Source: Bacteroidales bacterium UBA5382
Lineage (GTDB): Bacteria; Bacteroidota; Bacteroidia; Bacteroidales; Dysgonomonadaceae
Direction: 5' to 3'
Length of the DNA: 64,000 nucleotides
NCBI GenBank assembly: GCA_002409745.1
Contig: DHOU01000015.1
Coordinates: forward strand, 29,506-93,505
Shown in pieces: positions 26,118-35,951 of this stretch. The notes beneath the pieces were generated by a model, which searched no databases, was not told the origin of the DNA, and was given only the letters and a program-made list of their open reading frames with translations. The first letter of the stretch is position 1, and each line of letters begins with the position of its first letter. The position numbers and the translations under genes were made by a program.

Positions 26118-27092
26118 TTACGGCTGGATATCTTGTATAAAATACCCGTATTTCAATACATCCTTTTCAATTAAAGAGAAAACCGCCCATATCTTGCTTC
26201 CATCGTTCTTGATGATTTTAAAGTATTCCAGATCAAGAACTCCGTCGGATGATTTACCATACGGAATATTCTGATAACTGATTTTACATCCTTGCTTTTC
26301 TCCGATAGATACATCTTTCGGATAATAAATTTTCAGGACATAGAAATCGTATCGGGTGTATCCGCTCAGATTCATTCCGTTTTCAATCATATTTAAATAG
26401 TCATAATAAGGGGCACTTGCAGTTGACGCATCGAATACAAAATAAGGAGCTGTTGTTTCCTCCATTATTGCTGCCAGCTCTTCTTCATCATAGGGAATAG
26501 TTGTTGATTGAGTATTAATCGACAAAACAGCTTGTCGTTTACTTGCATCCGTAACGACAATATTTGTTTTTCCTTCTTTCCCTTGTGCTGTAATGATAAT
26601 CGTATTTTCCGATGTTTGTACCGTCGCAATCGTTTCGTCCTCCGAAACGGCTGAGTACTTGCCATTGCCTTCCAATATATTAATGGTGACATCTTTTTTA
26701 TTCCCAATTTTAAAATCGATATTAACAGTTTCCTCTTCCAGTACGATTTTGTCATATTGATAAACGATCACAGGTAATCGTTTTAATTGAGTTTTCTTAT
26801 CCGAAATGATAATGTTGGTAGACCCCGTATTTTTACCGTATATTTCTATCCTGTCATCGTTTAACGTGACAGCGGCTATATCGGGATTAATAGAAAAAAC
26901 ACTATAATCGCCGTTTCCTTCTGAAATAAGCACTTCCGTATTTTCTTCCATTTTAAGATCGATAGCCTCCTTATCCAAAACGATATTCACTTCCGTATCG
27001 AGAACGGGATCTTCAGCTACCTCTTCTTTACTGCAACCGAGCAGGAGAACGAAAATGACGAAAAACCAGAACAAATAATATCTTGTTGTCAT
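26118..27092 (-). CDS. Ig-like-domain lipoprotein at the end of the polysaccharide locus
   Basis: A signal peptide ends at the lipobox LLLGC (Cys20). Two consecutive Ig-like (BIG2-like) repeats follow, each with an EGNG-Y-S motif and a G-TNI-V-D strand (about 33-110 and 115-190). The last 130 residues are a separate domain with many aromatic residues. It is probably surface-exposed and binds glycan or protein, but no catalytic residues are seen. A 72-nt gap separates it from the GH18 gene, so it is likely the last gene of the same transcript. The C-terminal domain is not recognised. Confidence 0.8.
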   Translation of the reverse strand: MTTRYYLFWFFVIFVLLLGCSKEEVAEDPVLDTEVNIVLDKEAIDLKMEENTEVLISEGNGDYSVFSINPDIAAVTLNDDRIEIYGKNTGSTNIIISDKKTQLKRLPVIVYQYDKIVLEEETVNIDFKIGNKKDVTINILEGNGKYSAVSEDETIATVQTSENTIIITAQGKEGKTNIVVTDASKRQAVLSINTQSTTIPYDEEELAAIMEETTAPYFVFDASTASAPYYDYLNMIENGMNLSGYTRYDFYVLKIYYPKDVSIGEKQGCKISYQNIPYGKSSDGVLDLEYFKIIKNDGSKIWAVFSLIEKDVLKYGYFIQDIQP

Positions 27093-27164
27093 AAAAATAA
27101 ATCGTTGAATCGTTAATAATTTGTTTTATATAGTTGAGGATGTCTCAACTAAGGAATCATCTAA

Positions 27165-28607
27165 TTACCAATCTTTTTTATACGGTTGACCGTTATAGAC
27201 AAGTTCTTCATCGAATAATGTCTTCGCAATCATTTGCAAAGCGGGCAATTGACGGTTGGTGAAATTATTTCGGAAAGGATTCAGGGAGAAAACCATATGT
27301 CCTCCATATCCATTATTTCGTAATCTTTTCAGATTATTCTCCGAAGTAAATCGATTCAGAGCGAACTCTTGCGAATATAGAGCCATTCCTGATTTTTGCA
27401 ATCCGGGGTAGTTCCAGCTTAAATCGGAGCTTCCTCCATAATCATGAATCCCCCAATCGACAAATTCTCCGGGCTCGATGCCGTCAATACTTTCAAAACT
27501 TCGGGTTCTACTATAAACATAGGCACACATTAATTTATCAGGCATCAGTTTTTTCGCCTCAAAGAAAAGCCTGGCAGCGGCAGCGTTGGAGGGTGCTACG
27601 AAACCGGGTGGAACAGGTGTCTGATAGGCTGAATATTCGTCATCGAAGAAAAAGCCATCTAAAAGATATGTATCGGCCGTAGCTTTCAGGTTTTTAGCAA
27701 ATTCCCGTGCTGTTTCGTCCGCCAAATTGGCGACTCCCGAACGTTCTCCGCCACCGAGTATACCCAATACTACTTTTATGCCTTTGTCTTGAAGAGGTTT
27801 CAAATATTTTTCCCGGTTACTCAATAGATATTGTACGTTAGGATTATTATAAAGATATACCCCACCCGTTTGAATATCATATTTGATATTTGCTGCAAAG
27901 AGAATTACCATATCGAACAGCGGTTTTCCGGTATCTTTCAACGTAAAACATAAATGATTCAACGGATTCAACGGATCGCTGTCATTCACTTCCTGACAAC
28001 TGATGATTTTTATTCCCGTTGCTTTGGCAGCATCGGGAATTTTCGTAATATCTTTCACCATAATGATATAGTTGCCTATCGATCCTATGGAAACATCTCC
28101 GGAAACAAGTTCTATACTGATTGGTATTCCGTAGCTTTTTTCAGGGTCCAAAGAGCTGCCGGAAAGAAACGACACCGGAACTCGTTCCGACTTGTTTTCC
28201 CCGGCTGAAATTTGTACAGTTCCTCCCTCGGCGAATGTCACCAAGTTTTCGGGAAAAAAGTCATAGGATGATTCATGGGCTTCGTTATATGCTTCCAAAA
28301 CGGCGTTATCATATTTTAGCTTTACGCTTACGGGTTTAGAAGCGCTTCCGGTCAGGTGCAAGAAAAGGTCGGTTTTCCCGTTTTCACGAAACTCCACCAA
28401 GGATACATTTCTTTGCCCCTTAACATCCGTTAAATAGCCGAATATATCCTTACTCACTTCGTATTTGCTTTCATCGATAGTTCCAACGTTAATATCCTCC
28501 TGACAAGCCGAAAAGAAGCAGGTAAAGAGTATAATAGCCATTGTCAACAAAGTTGGGCTCATTAATTTATCGTATTTCATCATTTGTTTTTTTATAAGAT
28601 TTTCCAT
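27165..28607 (-). CDS. GH18 endo-beta-N-acetylglucosaminidase, EndoF1-like, with N-terminal DUF1735
   Basis: The enzyme cleaves the chitobiose core of N-glycans between the two GlcNAc residues. After a lipobox (Cys35) comes a DUF1735 adhesin-like domain (about 45-190), then the GH18 barrel. The catalytic strand is DGFFFDDEYS with Asp322 and Glu324; the first Asp of the DxxDxDxE motif is Phe320, as I recall for EndoF1. The C-terminal half (IHDYGGSSDLSWNYPGL, GGHMVFSLNP, QLPALQMIAK) closely follows EndoF1, predicting high-mannose preference. Start and upstream stop overlap as TAATG. Likely a surface lipoprotein supplying glycan to SusC/D. Confidence 0.92.
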   Translation of the reverse strand: MENLIKKQMMKYDKLMSPTLLTMAIILFTCFFSACQEDINVGTIDESKYEVSKDIFGYLTDVKGQRNVSLVEFRENGKTDLFLHLTGSASKPVSVKLKYDNAVLEAYNEAHESSYDFFPENLVTFAEGGTVQISAGENKSERVPVSFLSGSSLDPEKSYGIPISIELVSGDVSIGSIGNYIIMVKDITKIPDAAKATGIKIISCQEVNDSDPLNPLNHLCFTLKDTGKPLFDMVILFAANIKYDIQTGGVYLYNNPNVQYLLSNREKYLKPLQDKGIKVVLGILGGGERSGVANLADETAREFAKNLKATADTYLLDGFFFDDEYSAYQTPVPPGFVAPSNAAAARLFFEAKKLMPDKLMCAYVYSRTRSFESIDGIEPGEFVDWGIHDYGGSSDLSWNYPGLQKSGMALYSQEFALNRFTSENNLKRLRNNGYGGHMVFSLNPFRNNFTNRQLPALQMIAKTLFDEELVYNGQPYKKDW

Positions 28608-29755
28608 TACTTGCTTTTAGCCGGCAACGATACGGGTGTCCATTTAATTGCATTCTTTGAGGCCAAATGATTCCCGTTAGCGGTATGATCTTTCACTGTA
28701 TTGCCTGCTCCGTCGTTACATTTCCAATAAGCTACAAGCCCCTCCGATTCCGGCTCCACCTCGAAAGGGTTGTTCGCAATCTCTTCCTGCGTGCGAACAA
28801 CATTCCATATACGGCATTCCGAGAATTCTCCTGCCAAATAGCGGTTATCTTCATAAGAGCGCCCGATATAGAAGCCATCTTTACCGTTTACATCAAAACT
28901 TACTCGACCGATGGATTTAGTTCCTTGCGACTGGACTTTACCGTTTACATAAATTTTCATATCTCCATCGGAAGAATCGTACGTCAGAGCCACATGGGTC
29001 CATTCGTTCGTAGGCAGTCCCTTGTTGGAATCAGAATCCGGGAAGTTGCCTTTATTGGTGGCTATTTGAATTTGATTGGAAGGAAAGCCTGCATCCCCGA
29101 TACGGATAAGGAGCCTTCCCTCTATTCCCATTACCGTGCTGATAAGCCTGTCGTAATCGCGGCATCTGATCAATGCCTCCATTGTAACCTGCGAGAGATT
29201 GTTTACCACAGTGGGGGTCACCCATTGATCGATGTGAAGGTAATTGTCTTCCATGTCGGCTACGACATTGATTAAAGCCGCTCCTTTCAAGACATAATAA
29301 ATGGTTTGCGCGCTTTGCAAGACGGGTAGGTCGGCATGGACGATTGTCACTGGAAGCACATATACCGAATCCCTGTCAAGGCGATTGATATCTTTAAAAT
29401 GAATGGACGTTTCCGAAGAACGAACACTTCCGGCCGCAATCGTCACCTTTGGTTCGGGTAATTCGTAATAAACTTCGGGAAGCGCCACCGCATGATCGTA
29501 ATAGGCTTTATTATAGACTTCTACTAACGATGGGGCGGGTTGGTATGTTACCGTAATATCCTTATCTTCGGGTTGAGCGATTGCCGTTTGTAAGATCCTT
29601 GCTTCATTTACAATATTCGGCTTAATCAGCAAGTTGTCAACTTTAGATATCGATTCGATATATACTTTATTATCAAAGGACGCATCATTATTACAGCTGC
29701 AAAAGAGCATTAATAAGAAAGAAAGCGGAAAAAAATAGAAACTATAACGATTCAT
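28607..29755 (-). CDS. DUF1735 / LamG-like surface glycan-binding lipoprotein
   Basis: A lipobox at LFCSC (Cys21) anchors it. The N-terminal domain is DUF1735-like (about 25-155), and the second half is a concanavalin-like LamG domain with EWTHVALTYDSSDGDMKIYVNGK and FSECRIWNVVRTQEEI. No catalytic residues are visible, so it is probably a surface glycan-binding protein. It overlaps the downstream GH18 gene by one base and follows the degenerate GH18 gene by 2 nt, so expression is tightly linked. Confidence 0.87.
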   Translation of the reverse strand: MNRYSFYFFPLSFLLMLFCSCNNDASFDNKVYIESISKVDNLLIKPNIVNEARILQTAIAQPEDKDITVTYQPAPSLVEVYNKAYYDHAVALPEVYYELPEPKVTIAAGSVRSSETSIHFKDINRLDRDSVYVLPVTIVHADLPVLQSAQTIYYVLKGAALINVVADMEDNYLHIDQWVTPTVVNNLSQVTMEALIRCRDYDRLISTVMGIEGRLLIRIGDAGFPSNQIQIATNKGNFPDSDSNKGLPTNEWTHVALTYDSSDGDMKIYVNGKVQSQGTKSIGRVSFDVNGKDGFYIGRSYEDNRYLAGEFSECRIWNVVRTQEEIANNPFEVEPESEGLVAYWKCNDGAGNTVKDHTANGNHLASKNAIKWTPVSLPAKSK

Positions 29756-29757
29756 AA

Positions 29758-30813
29758 TTATTTAGATTTGAATGATGGGTTCAACGTATAGATAGCTGTT
29801 TTAGTATAGTTATATACCCGACGGACATTATAATAATCGTTATTGATATTATATATACCCAATCCGGCTATCGTGAAATTCGGAAAAGTTGCGGTCGCCC
29901 ATAGGGCTGATGAAGGAACAGCCCGGGTACCGTCAGTCCAGTATCCGGTTTTGGTATCGGATTGGTCCAGAGAGGTTGTTTCGGCCGTAACAATAAAGCG
30001 ATCGGTAGGAACTCCTTCCGTACAAGCCCTCGTTATGTCGTAAGTCAACTGGCCGCCGCTGGTTGCGCCGGATGTCTCAATAATAATATGCTTGCATAAA
30101 TTCAGTATGGTTTTATCGACCAGGTTTTGCGGCTTTCCGGCAAAAACAAGCATTTTGTCTTTGTGTGTATTTATCCACGAATGGATAATGCCGATGTAAG
30201 TATTTTCGTTAGAGATATATTCTTCTTTTTCGTTCGCGGTCATATGCAAAAGGCTTTTTCCGTTATATCCTACAATAATGCCGTCGTAGCCATATGTATC
30301 TACCAATTTGAGGGAATACCCCAACGTATCCAGAAGGTGTGATAGAAAATCCTCCTGTACAGTCGTCTCTTCTTCATTATCCTTTAACTCTGCCATTTTA
30401 TTATCATAATTCAATTTCAGAGCATCGTAATCCAGAGAGAAAATGACCTTCATATCCTTGTCCTGACGGACGTTGCGTATTTCATTTAATTCCAGATCGT
30501 CTAAACTGTCAGGGTGGGTTAAAACGACAACATCGATGCTGTCGGGCAGATTGTCGATATGTTGGGCCCTATTGAAAGGTACTTTTTCGCTATTGTCAAA
30601 CCATGCATATACGATTTTATGGTCAGACTTGCGGTATTCTTTCAAGTTCTGTAAATAGTCTGCATATAATTCAGGATTTTGTTTTTTTATGTCGGGATCG
30701 ATAATGGTTAACGATTCCGTATCCGTCCAATCGCTACAAGAAGTAGAAAGGAAACTGATAAAAAAACAACACGCGGTAATAATCATCGCATATATAAATT
30801 TATTTTTCATCAC
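29758..30813 (-). CDS. GH18-like lipoprotein with lost catalytic residues
   Basis: A lipobox STSC (Cys26) follows the signal peptide. The fold is GH18-like: IVYAWFDN (strand 2), DVVVLTH, MKVIFSLDYD, and the active-site strand YGYDGIIVGYNG. Here the motif reads D177-G-I-I-V-G-Y-N184, so the catalytic Glu is Asn and the neighbouring Asp is Gly. The protein should therefore bind rather than cleave glycan and serve as a surface glycan-binding protein. Non-catalytic GH18 proteins occur in the same position in other N-glycan loci. Confidence 0.85.
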   Translation of the reverse strand: MMKNKFIYAMIITACCFFISFLSTSCSDWTDTESLTIIDPDIKKQNPELYADYLQNLKEYRKSDHKIVYAWFDNSEKVPFNRAQHIDNLPDSIDVVVLTHPDSLDDLELNEIRNVRQDKDMKVIFSLDYDALKLNYDNKMAELKDNEEETTVQEDFLSHLLDTLGYSLKLVDTYGYDGIIVGYNGKSLLHMTANEKEEYISNENTYIGIIHSWINTHKDKMLVFAGKPQNLVDKTILNLCKHIIIETSGATSGGQLTYDITRACTEGVPTDRFIVTAETTSLDQSDTKTGYWTDGTRAVPSSALWATATFPNFTIAGLGIYNINNDYYNVRRVYNYTKTAIYTLNPSFKSK

Positions 30814-30827
30814 TTATTGTATTTAAA

Positions 30828-32402
30828 TTAGTTTTTCTTTGCCCACCAAATATCGGTGCCTATATTGTCCGGTCCTTTTAAGTATTGGCTTACCGCATTC
30901 GCGACGTTTTGAGCGTTATTGGTATATTCTTCCTGGGGATAAGGCAGTCGGCGGGCCATCCGTTCAGTGCTTACCGTACCTCCGCTCTTGTTCTCCATTA
31001 CCGGTATGAGTTTGGGATATCCCGTGCGGCGGAATTCCGACCAGGCCTCAATACCGAGAGGAAAATTTGCAATCCATTTTTGCGTAATAATCCGTTCGAG
31101 ATTCTTCTCATACTCTGCCTCGACATCGTATTTTACCGTTATCTTACTGGTTGTTCCGAAATAAGAATAACTGCCTAACGGGTCTTTATAAGATTCCGGT
31201 ACACTCACTTCGTCTTCCCTGTACTGTTCCGCTCCGGAAGCATCCCATTGCTCAAAAGAAAGGGAAATACCTGCGTTATAGTATTCTTCTGCCGATCCGC
31301 CGCCCATATTCCATCCACGTAAGGCACCTTCGGCTTTCAGAAAAGAAACTTCGGCGGCATTCATCCATAGCAATTTATTGCCGGTTTCGACTTTCATGTT
31401 CGAATAAGATTGAGCTTTTCCAGCTTCCGGTATCATAATGCCCGACCGCAATCCGATATATCCGTTTGTTGTATTTCCTGTAAATGTTGACAGCGTGAAA
31501 TATTTTTCCCTTCTCGGATCGTTATATCCGTTCATAAAAGAGGTTATATCCGCCGATATGCGGGAGTCACCTCCATTATATTCATACATTACAACATGAA
31601 ACGGATTGGTGTTAGCAAGTGTCATAAAGGCATTTTCACTATTCGAACTAATAGTGCCGATATTGTGGTTTGCTGCTTCCTCCGCTTTCTCTTTTGCCAG
31701 TTGTGGCTCTACATCGGCAATCCTCATAGACAAACGAAGCTTTAGAGAATTCGCCAATTTTATCCAATTGACCACAACACCTTCATAAATCCGGTCGGAT
31801 TTAGGCGAAAAATCTTCCGTTTGATGAGCCGTCAAGGCCTCGATAGCTCCATCCAATTCTTGTAACATCAACTTATAAATCTGTTCTTGAGAATCATAAG
31901 GCGCATTCAATTGTCCATCCTCTCCCACTTGTGAGTAGGGAATGGGACCATAAATGTCGGTTACCCGCGAGATTCCCATTATTTTTATTATATCGGCTAC
32001 ACCTAATGACACGGGGTTCTCGGAGGAATTGTGCAAGAACTTGTGATTCGCCATTATTTTGGTGAAAATGTCGTTGAAAGCAACTCTCCACCAATGATTT
32101 TCGGGAATATAAGTAGAAAAATTTCTGTTGTTGAATCCCGGATTCGAATCAGACAGATAACCACCAAAGGCACCCCCCAATAAACATTCTACAAACTGAT
32201 TGGCATTGGCATCGGTAGGGATTACCCAACTCTGCATGGCAAGCAGGTATTGTCTCAACAAGTAATCATCCCGCCCCATTTCTTCTTCCGTCGCTGCGGA
32301 TATATCTCTGTTGTATTCATTGTATTTATCCGTACATGTTGCGAAAAATAACACAAAGTACACACAGGCAACGATCGGTAATACTAATTTATATCTTTTC
32401 AT
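30828..32402 (-). CDS. SusD-like outer-membrane lipoprotein
   Basis: The signal peptide ends at FATC (Cys23). The all-helical SusD fold shows TPR-like helices, NHWWRVAFNDIFTKIMANHKF early and TDIYGPIPYSQVGEDG (a family hallmark), with WMNAAEVSFLKAEGALRGW and the C-terminal RRLPYPQEEYTNN. SusD forms the lid of the SusC transporter and presents glycan to it. It belongs to the SusD-like_2-type branch. It is 12 nt downstream of susC and 14 nt upstream of the GH18-like gene. Length 524 aa is usual. Confidence 0.95.
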   Translation of the reverse strand: MKRYKLVLPIVACVYFVLFFATCTDKYNEYNRDISAATEEEMGRDDYLLRQYLLAMQSWVIPTDANANQFVECLLGGAFGGYLSDSNPGFNNRNFSTYIPENHWWRVAFNDIFTKIMANHKFLHNSSENPVSLGVADIIKIMGISRVTDIYGPIPYSQVGEDGQLNAPYDSQEQIYKLMLQELDGAIEALTAHQTEDFSPKSDRIYEGVVVNWIKLANSLKLRLSMRIADVEPQLAKEKAEEAANHNIGTISSNSENAFMTLANTNPFHVVMYEYNGGDSRISADITSFMNGYNDPRREKYFTLSTFTGNTTNGYIGLRSGIMIPEAGKAQSYSNMKVETGNKLLWMNAAEVSFLKAEGALRGWNMGGGSAEEYYNAGISLSFEQWDASGAEQYREDEVSVPESYKDPLGSYSYFGTTSKITVKYDVEAEYEKNLERIITQKWIANFPLGIEAWSEFRRTGYPKLIPVMENKSGGTVSTERMARRLPYPQEEYTNNAQNVANAVSQYLKGPDNIGTDIWWAKKN

Positions 32403-32414
32403 TTTCTGTTCGTA

Positions 32415-35400
32415 TTAAAAATTAATCTTCACACTAAAGCCTACATTCCGAGAGTTAGGCATCATAAAATAATCGATTCCTTGATAATAGTTCCCTACGG
32501 TAGCAACAGATTCCGGATCAAAAGGAGCTTTATTGTAAATCATCCATAAATTGCGCCCGATTAAGGAAACTGTAACATCGGTGATTCCCCGTAATTGGGC
32601 TTTCGTAAAGGTATATCCAAGCCGGGCCTCCTGTAAGCGTACATTCGTTGCTCCGTAGGTATAATATTGAGGTATACCTGAGTTACGACCGATGGCGGTA
32701 AACCATTTTTCGGCATTGACAACATCTCCTCCATTGACGACGACACCTCCGTTATCTCGCGCAACAGCAGATGCTTCGGATACTCCATAACGGTCCAATA
32801 CGGCTTGGGTTGCGGAATATACGATACCGCCCAAGCGGGCCGAAAGCATAAATCCGAAATTGAAATTCCTCCATGAGAAATCGTTTCTCCAACTCATATT
32901 GCTCTTCGGAAAAACACTTCCCAATTTGATGGGTTCCAAAGCTCTGGCCGAAGTGATATTGCCATCTTGATCGATATAAATATCCCCGTTGCTATCTCGC
33001 TGAACATCGTATAACGAATAAAAATCGCCTAAAGACCCCCCTTCCTTAAGGATAAAACGGGCATCGGCCAATCCTCCGATGTCTAATGTATAAGGAGTCG
33101 ATTGTCCGGTTTGAGGGTCTTTATAATCCTCTACCAATTCTTCGATCTTATTTGTATTTGCACTGAAAGTGTAGTGTGTCGACCAGGTAAAATCATTCCA
33201 TTTGTTATCATATCCTACCCCCAGCTCTATCCCCCGGTTTCTTATACTGCCGGTTTGAATATAACGATATTTGTATAAAGAGGATGAGGATAATCCCGGA
33301 TTGAAAGTTTGGTTGAACGACCGGGCATCATATAAACTGATATCGATATGGAAGTGTTTTAAAAGCCGGGTCGTGAGTCCTACTTCCCAAGAGTTTGTCC
33401 TTTCGGGCTTTAATTGAGGCATCGGTGCATAAGTCGGCGTCGGTTCATATCCGTTGAGGGAGCCGGACCATGCATAATTTTTTTGTGCCAGGAAACGTTT
33501 GAAAGGAGTACCCACGGAAGCGAAAGATGCTCGCAGTTTCATGTAATCGATTACCTCCTTAGGCATGTGAAAAAGGTCGGACAAAATAAAAGATGTGCCG
33601 ATGGATGGATAAAAGAATCCTTTTGCAGTAGAATAGGATCCGGAAAGTTGCGAAGGCCAATCGTACCGCCCGGTTAATGTAAGGAAGTAAGCACCTCTAT
33701 AGCCGAACTCCGTACTGGCGAAAACCGATTGTGTCTGATCGTGGTATCCGGCCTGCGAACTTCGGGCTTTGTCCCTATCCAATTGCATGAGTGAAAACAA
33801 ATTGGGAATACCGCTTTCCGTGTCGGTATCAACAATCGGGCCGCCGGTTTGCACGGCATATTGTTGTATATCCGATAGAGAAGCTCCTATATTGGCAAAT
33901 AGCGTCAGTTTTTCGGCTATCGATTTGTTTATATTGACAAGGAAATCTGTGTAGGTTTGCTTTTCATTCGTTCGTTGAACCCCGAAAAGCCCGTTATTCG
34001 AACCTCCGGTTAAAGTCGTATTCGTAGAAGCGTATAGCTTTTCGGAATATTCCGTTCCGGCGTTATCCACCCGTATACGCGCAGAGACATTCAACCAATC
34101 GAGCAAATCATAGCTCAGATTCGCATTAAACATATAACGGTCTTTTGCATTCTCACGTAAATTGCGGTAGTTGATCCAATAAGGATTTTGGCCGGTATAT
34201 TCATTAATACCTTGCGGCCAGTATTGGGTTGATATTTTTCGCTGTGTGCTATACCGTTCAAACATCCTAATATCGTTCCAATCATCGCCTCTCGGGAAAA
34301 GATAAACGCTGACCAATGGATTCTGATAGACTCCCTGATTGGCCATATTTCGGTCATTTTGCTTGACATATGTTGCTCCTACATCCAACGTCATTTTGTC
34401 TTCTAAAAACGAAGCCGTATTCCTGATGGAAAAGTTGTAACGTCGATAATCGTTATTCGGAATCATTCCGCGCGAATCTACCGCGCTGGCTGAAGCATAG
34501 GTTTGATTACGTTCGGTACCGGTAGAGAACGATAAGGTCTCTGTCGTTACCATTCCCGTCCTGAAATAATCGCTTCGAGGTGAATATCCCATAAAATTAG
34601 CCTCATTTAATCGATTCCCCCAACTTTTATCGGCAACCGTAACTTCGGGGCTTAACAAACTGCCTGTGCCGTACCGATTCTGGAAATCAGGCAACACAAA
34701 CGGCTGCAAAAATTCCGTATTCTGAGACAAAGACAAGGTTGTTTTCCCCGCTTTACCTTTCTTCGTCGTAATCAAAATCACCCCGTTTGCCGCCATATTG
34801 CCATAAAGTGCGGACGCCGCTGCTCCGGTAAGCACCGAAAGCGATTCGATATCTTCAGGATTGATATCCGCTACGGCATCTCTGGCGCCCGACGAATCGA
34901 ATACGGTACCTCCTTCACTCGCAAAATCGAACATTGGAATCCCATCCACCACATATAGCGCATTATTCGACTGGGCTATACTTTTCATACCGCGCATTAC
35001 GACTTTACTCGCTCCGCCGACTCCGGAAGAACTCGCATTGATAGTCACACCCGCTACTTTTCCCGATAAGGCATTGATAAAATTGGCATCCTTTATGCGA
35101 GTAAGTTCGTCTTGTTTGACTTCCTGCACATTGTAACTTAAGGCTTTCTGCGATCTCCGGATCCCTAAAGCCGTCACAACCACTTCATCCAGCAACTTCA
35201 TGTCTTGCTGCATGGTCACATTCAAGACTTCCCGCTCACCCGGCTGAATCGTTTGAGAAGCATATCCTATATAGGAAAAGGTAAGCGACTGGCCTTGCTC
35301 GATGGATAAGGAATAATTGCCGTCGATATCCGTGGCGGTTCCGCCTGCGGTAGAGCCGTCATCCTTTACGACATAGACGCCCACTCCGATCAGCGGTTGT

Positions 35401-35828
35401 TTGCTTTCATCGACGACCACTCCCGAAACGGTTCGCTTTTGCGGTGAAGACGGAAGTTGCGCCCTTTCCTGTATTTTCGTAATCACGATATGTTTGTCCT
35501 TGATTACATACGTCAAATCGGTACCGGATTCCGCTAAAATATGGTCGAGGACTTCCCGTATGGGTTGTTGTTCGGCCGTTACATCAATTCTTTTATCGGG
35601 ATTAATATCTTCCGTATTATAAATCACCGACAGGTTCGTTTCTTTTTTTATTTGTTTAAACACCTCGCTTATCGGAGCGTTGGTGAATTTCAATGTCAGA
35701 TATTGTCCTTGAGCTGCTGCTTTAACCTGAAAGCATTGTAAAGCTAAGATTGACAATATCAACATACTTTGGTAACTCAATACCCGATGGATCTTTTTTC
35801 TCATTTGTTTTAGATATTCATTTTTCAT
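32415..35828 (-). CDS. SusC/RagA-family TonB-dependent transporter with STN domain
   Basis: The 1137-aa outer-membrane receptor has a signal peptide, then an STN (secretin/TonB short N-terminal) domain at about 45-115 (LKFTNAPISEVFKQIKKETN). A carboxypeptidase-D-like domain follows (VSGVVVDESKQPLIGVGVYV), then the plug with ALGIRRSQKALSYNVQEV and SAASALYGNMAANGVILITTKKG, and the 22-strand barrel. The C terminus is NSRNVGFSVKINF. The STN domain contacts FecR, so substrate binding is relayed to the ECF sigma factor. It is the first gene of the glycan operon, 123 nt after fecR. An in-frame ATG eight codons downstream is a possible alternative start. Confidence 0.96.
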   Translation of the reverse strand: MKNEYLKQMRKKIHRVLSYQSMLILSILALQCFQVKAAAQGQYLTLKFTNAPISEVFKQIKKETNLSVIYNTEDINPDKRIDVTAEQQPIREVLDHILAESGTDLTYVIKDKHIVITKIQERAQLPSSPQKRTVSGVVVDESKQPLIGVGVYVVKDDGSTAGGTATDIDGNYSLSIEQGQSLTFSYIGYASQTIQPGEREVLNVTMQQDMKLLDEVVVTALGIRRSQKALSYNVQEVKQDELTRIKDANFINALSGKVAGVTINASSSGVGGASKVVMRGMKSIAQSNNALYVVDGIPMFDFASEGGTVFDSSGARDAVADINPEDIESLSVLTGAAASALYGNMAANGVILITTKKGKAGKTTLSLSQNTEFLQPFVLPDFQNRYGTGSLLSPEVTVADKSWGNRLNEANFMGYSPRSDYFRTGMVTTETLSFSTGTERNQTYASASAVDSRGMIPNNDYRRYNFSIRNTASFLEDKMTLDVGATYVKQNDRNMANQGVYQNPLVSVYLFPRGDDWNDIRMFERYSTQRKISTQYWPQGINEYTGQNPYWINYRNLRENAKDRYMFNANLSYDLLDWLNVSARIRVDNAGTEYSEKLYASTNTTLTGGSNNGLFGVQRTNEKQTYTDFLVNINKSIAEKLTLFANIGASLSDIQQYAVQTGGPIVDTDTESGIPNLFSLMQLDRDKARSSQAGYHDQTQSVFASTEFGYRGAYFLTLTGRYDWPSQLSGSYSTAKGFFYPSIGTSFILSDLFHMPKEVIDYMKLRASFASVGTPFKRFLAQKNYAWSGSLNGYEPTPTYAPMPQLKPERTNSWEVGLTTRLLKHFHIDISLYDARSFNQTFNPGLSSSSLYKYRYIQTGSIRNRGIELGVGYDNKWNDFTWSTHYTFSANTNKIEELVEDYKDPQTGQSTPYTLDIGGLADARFILKEGGSLGDFYSLYDVQRDSNGDIYIDQDGNITSARALEPIKLGSVFPKSNMSWRNDFSWRNFNFGFMLSARLGGIVYSATQAVLDRYGVSEASAVARDNGGVVVNGGDVVNAEKWFTAIGRNSGIPQYYTYGATNVRLQEARLGYTFTKAQLRGITDVTVSLIGRNLWMIYNKAPFDPESVATVGNYYQGIDYFMMPNSRNVGFSVKINF

Positions 35829-35951
35829 TGACTCATTATTAAATGTGTTTTGCTTTTCTTGATTAGAAGATCAATTGCCTTCTCGTGGGTTTGTTTACGT
35901 CCTTCTTAATTTTTTCATTCTCTTTATGTTTAAATGTTTGACAAGTTATGT

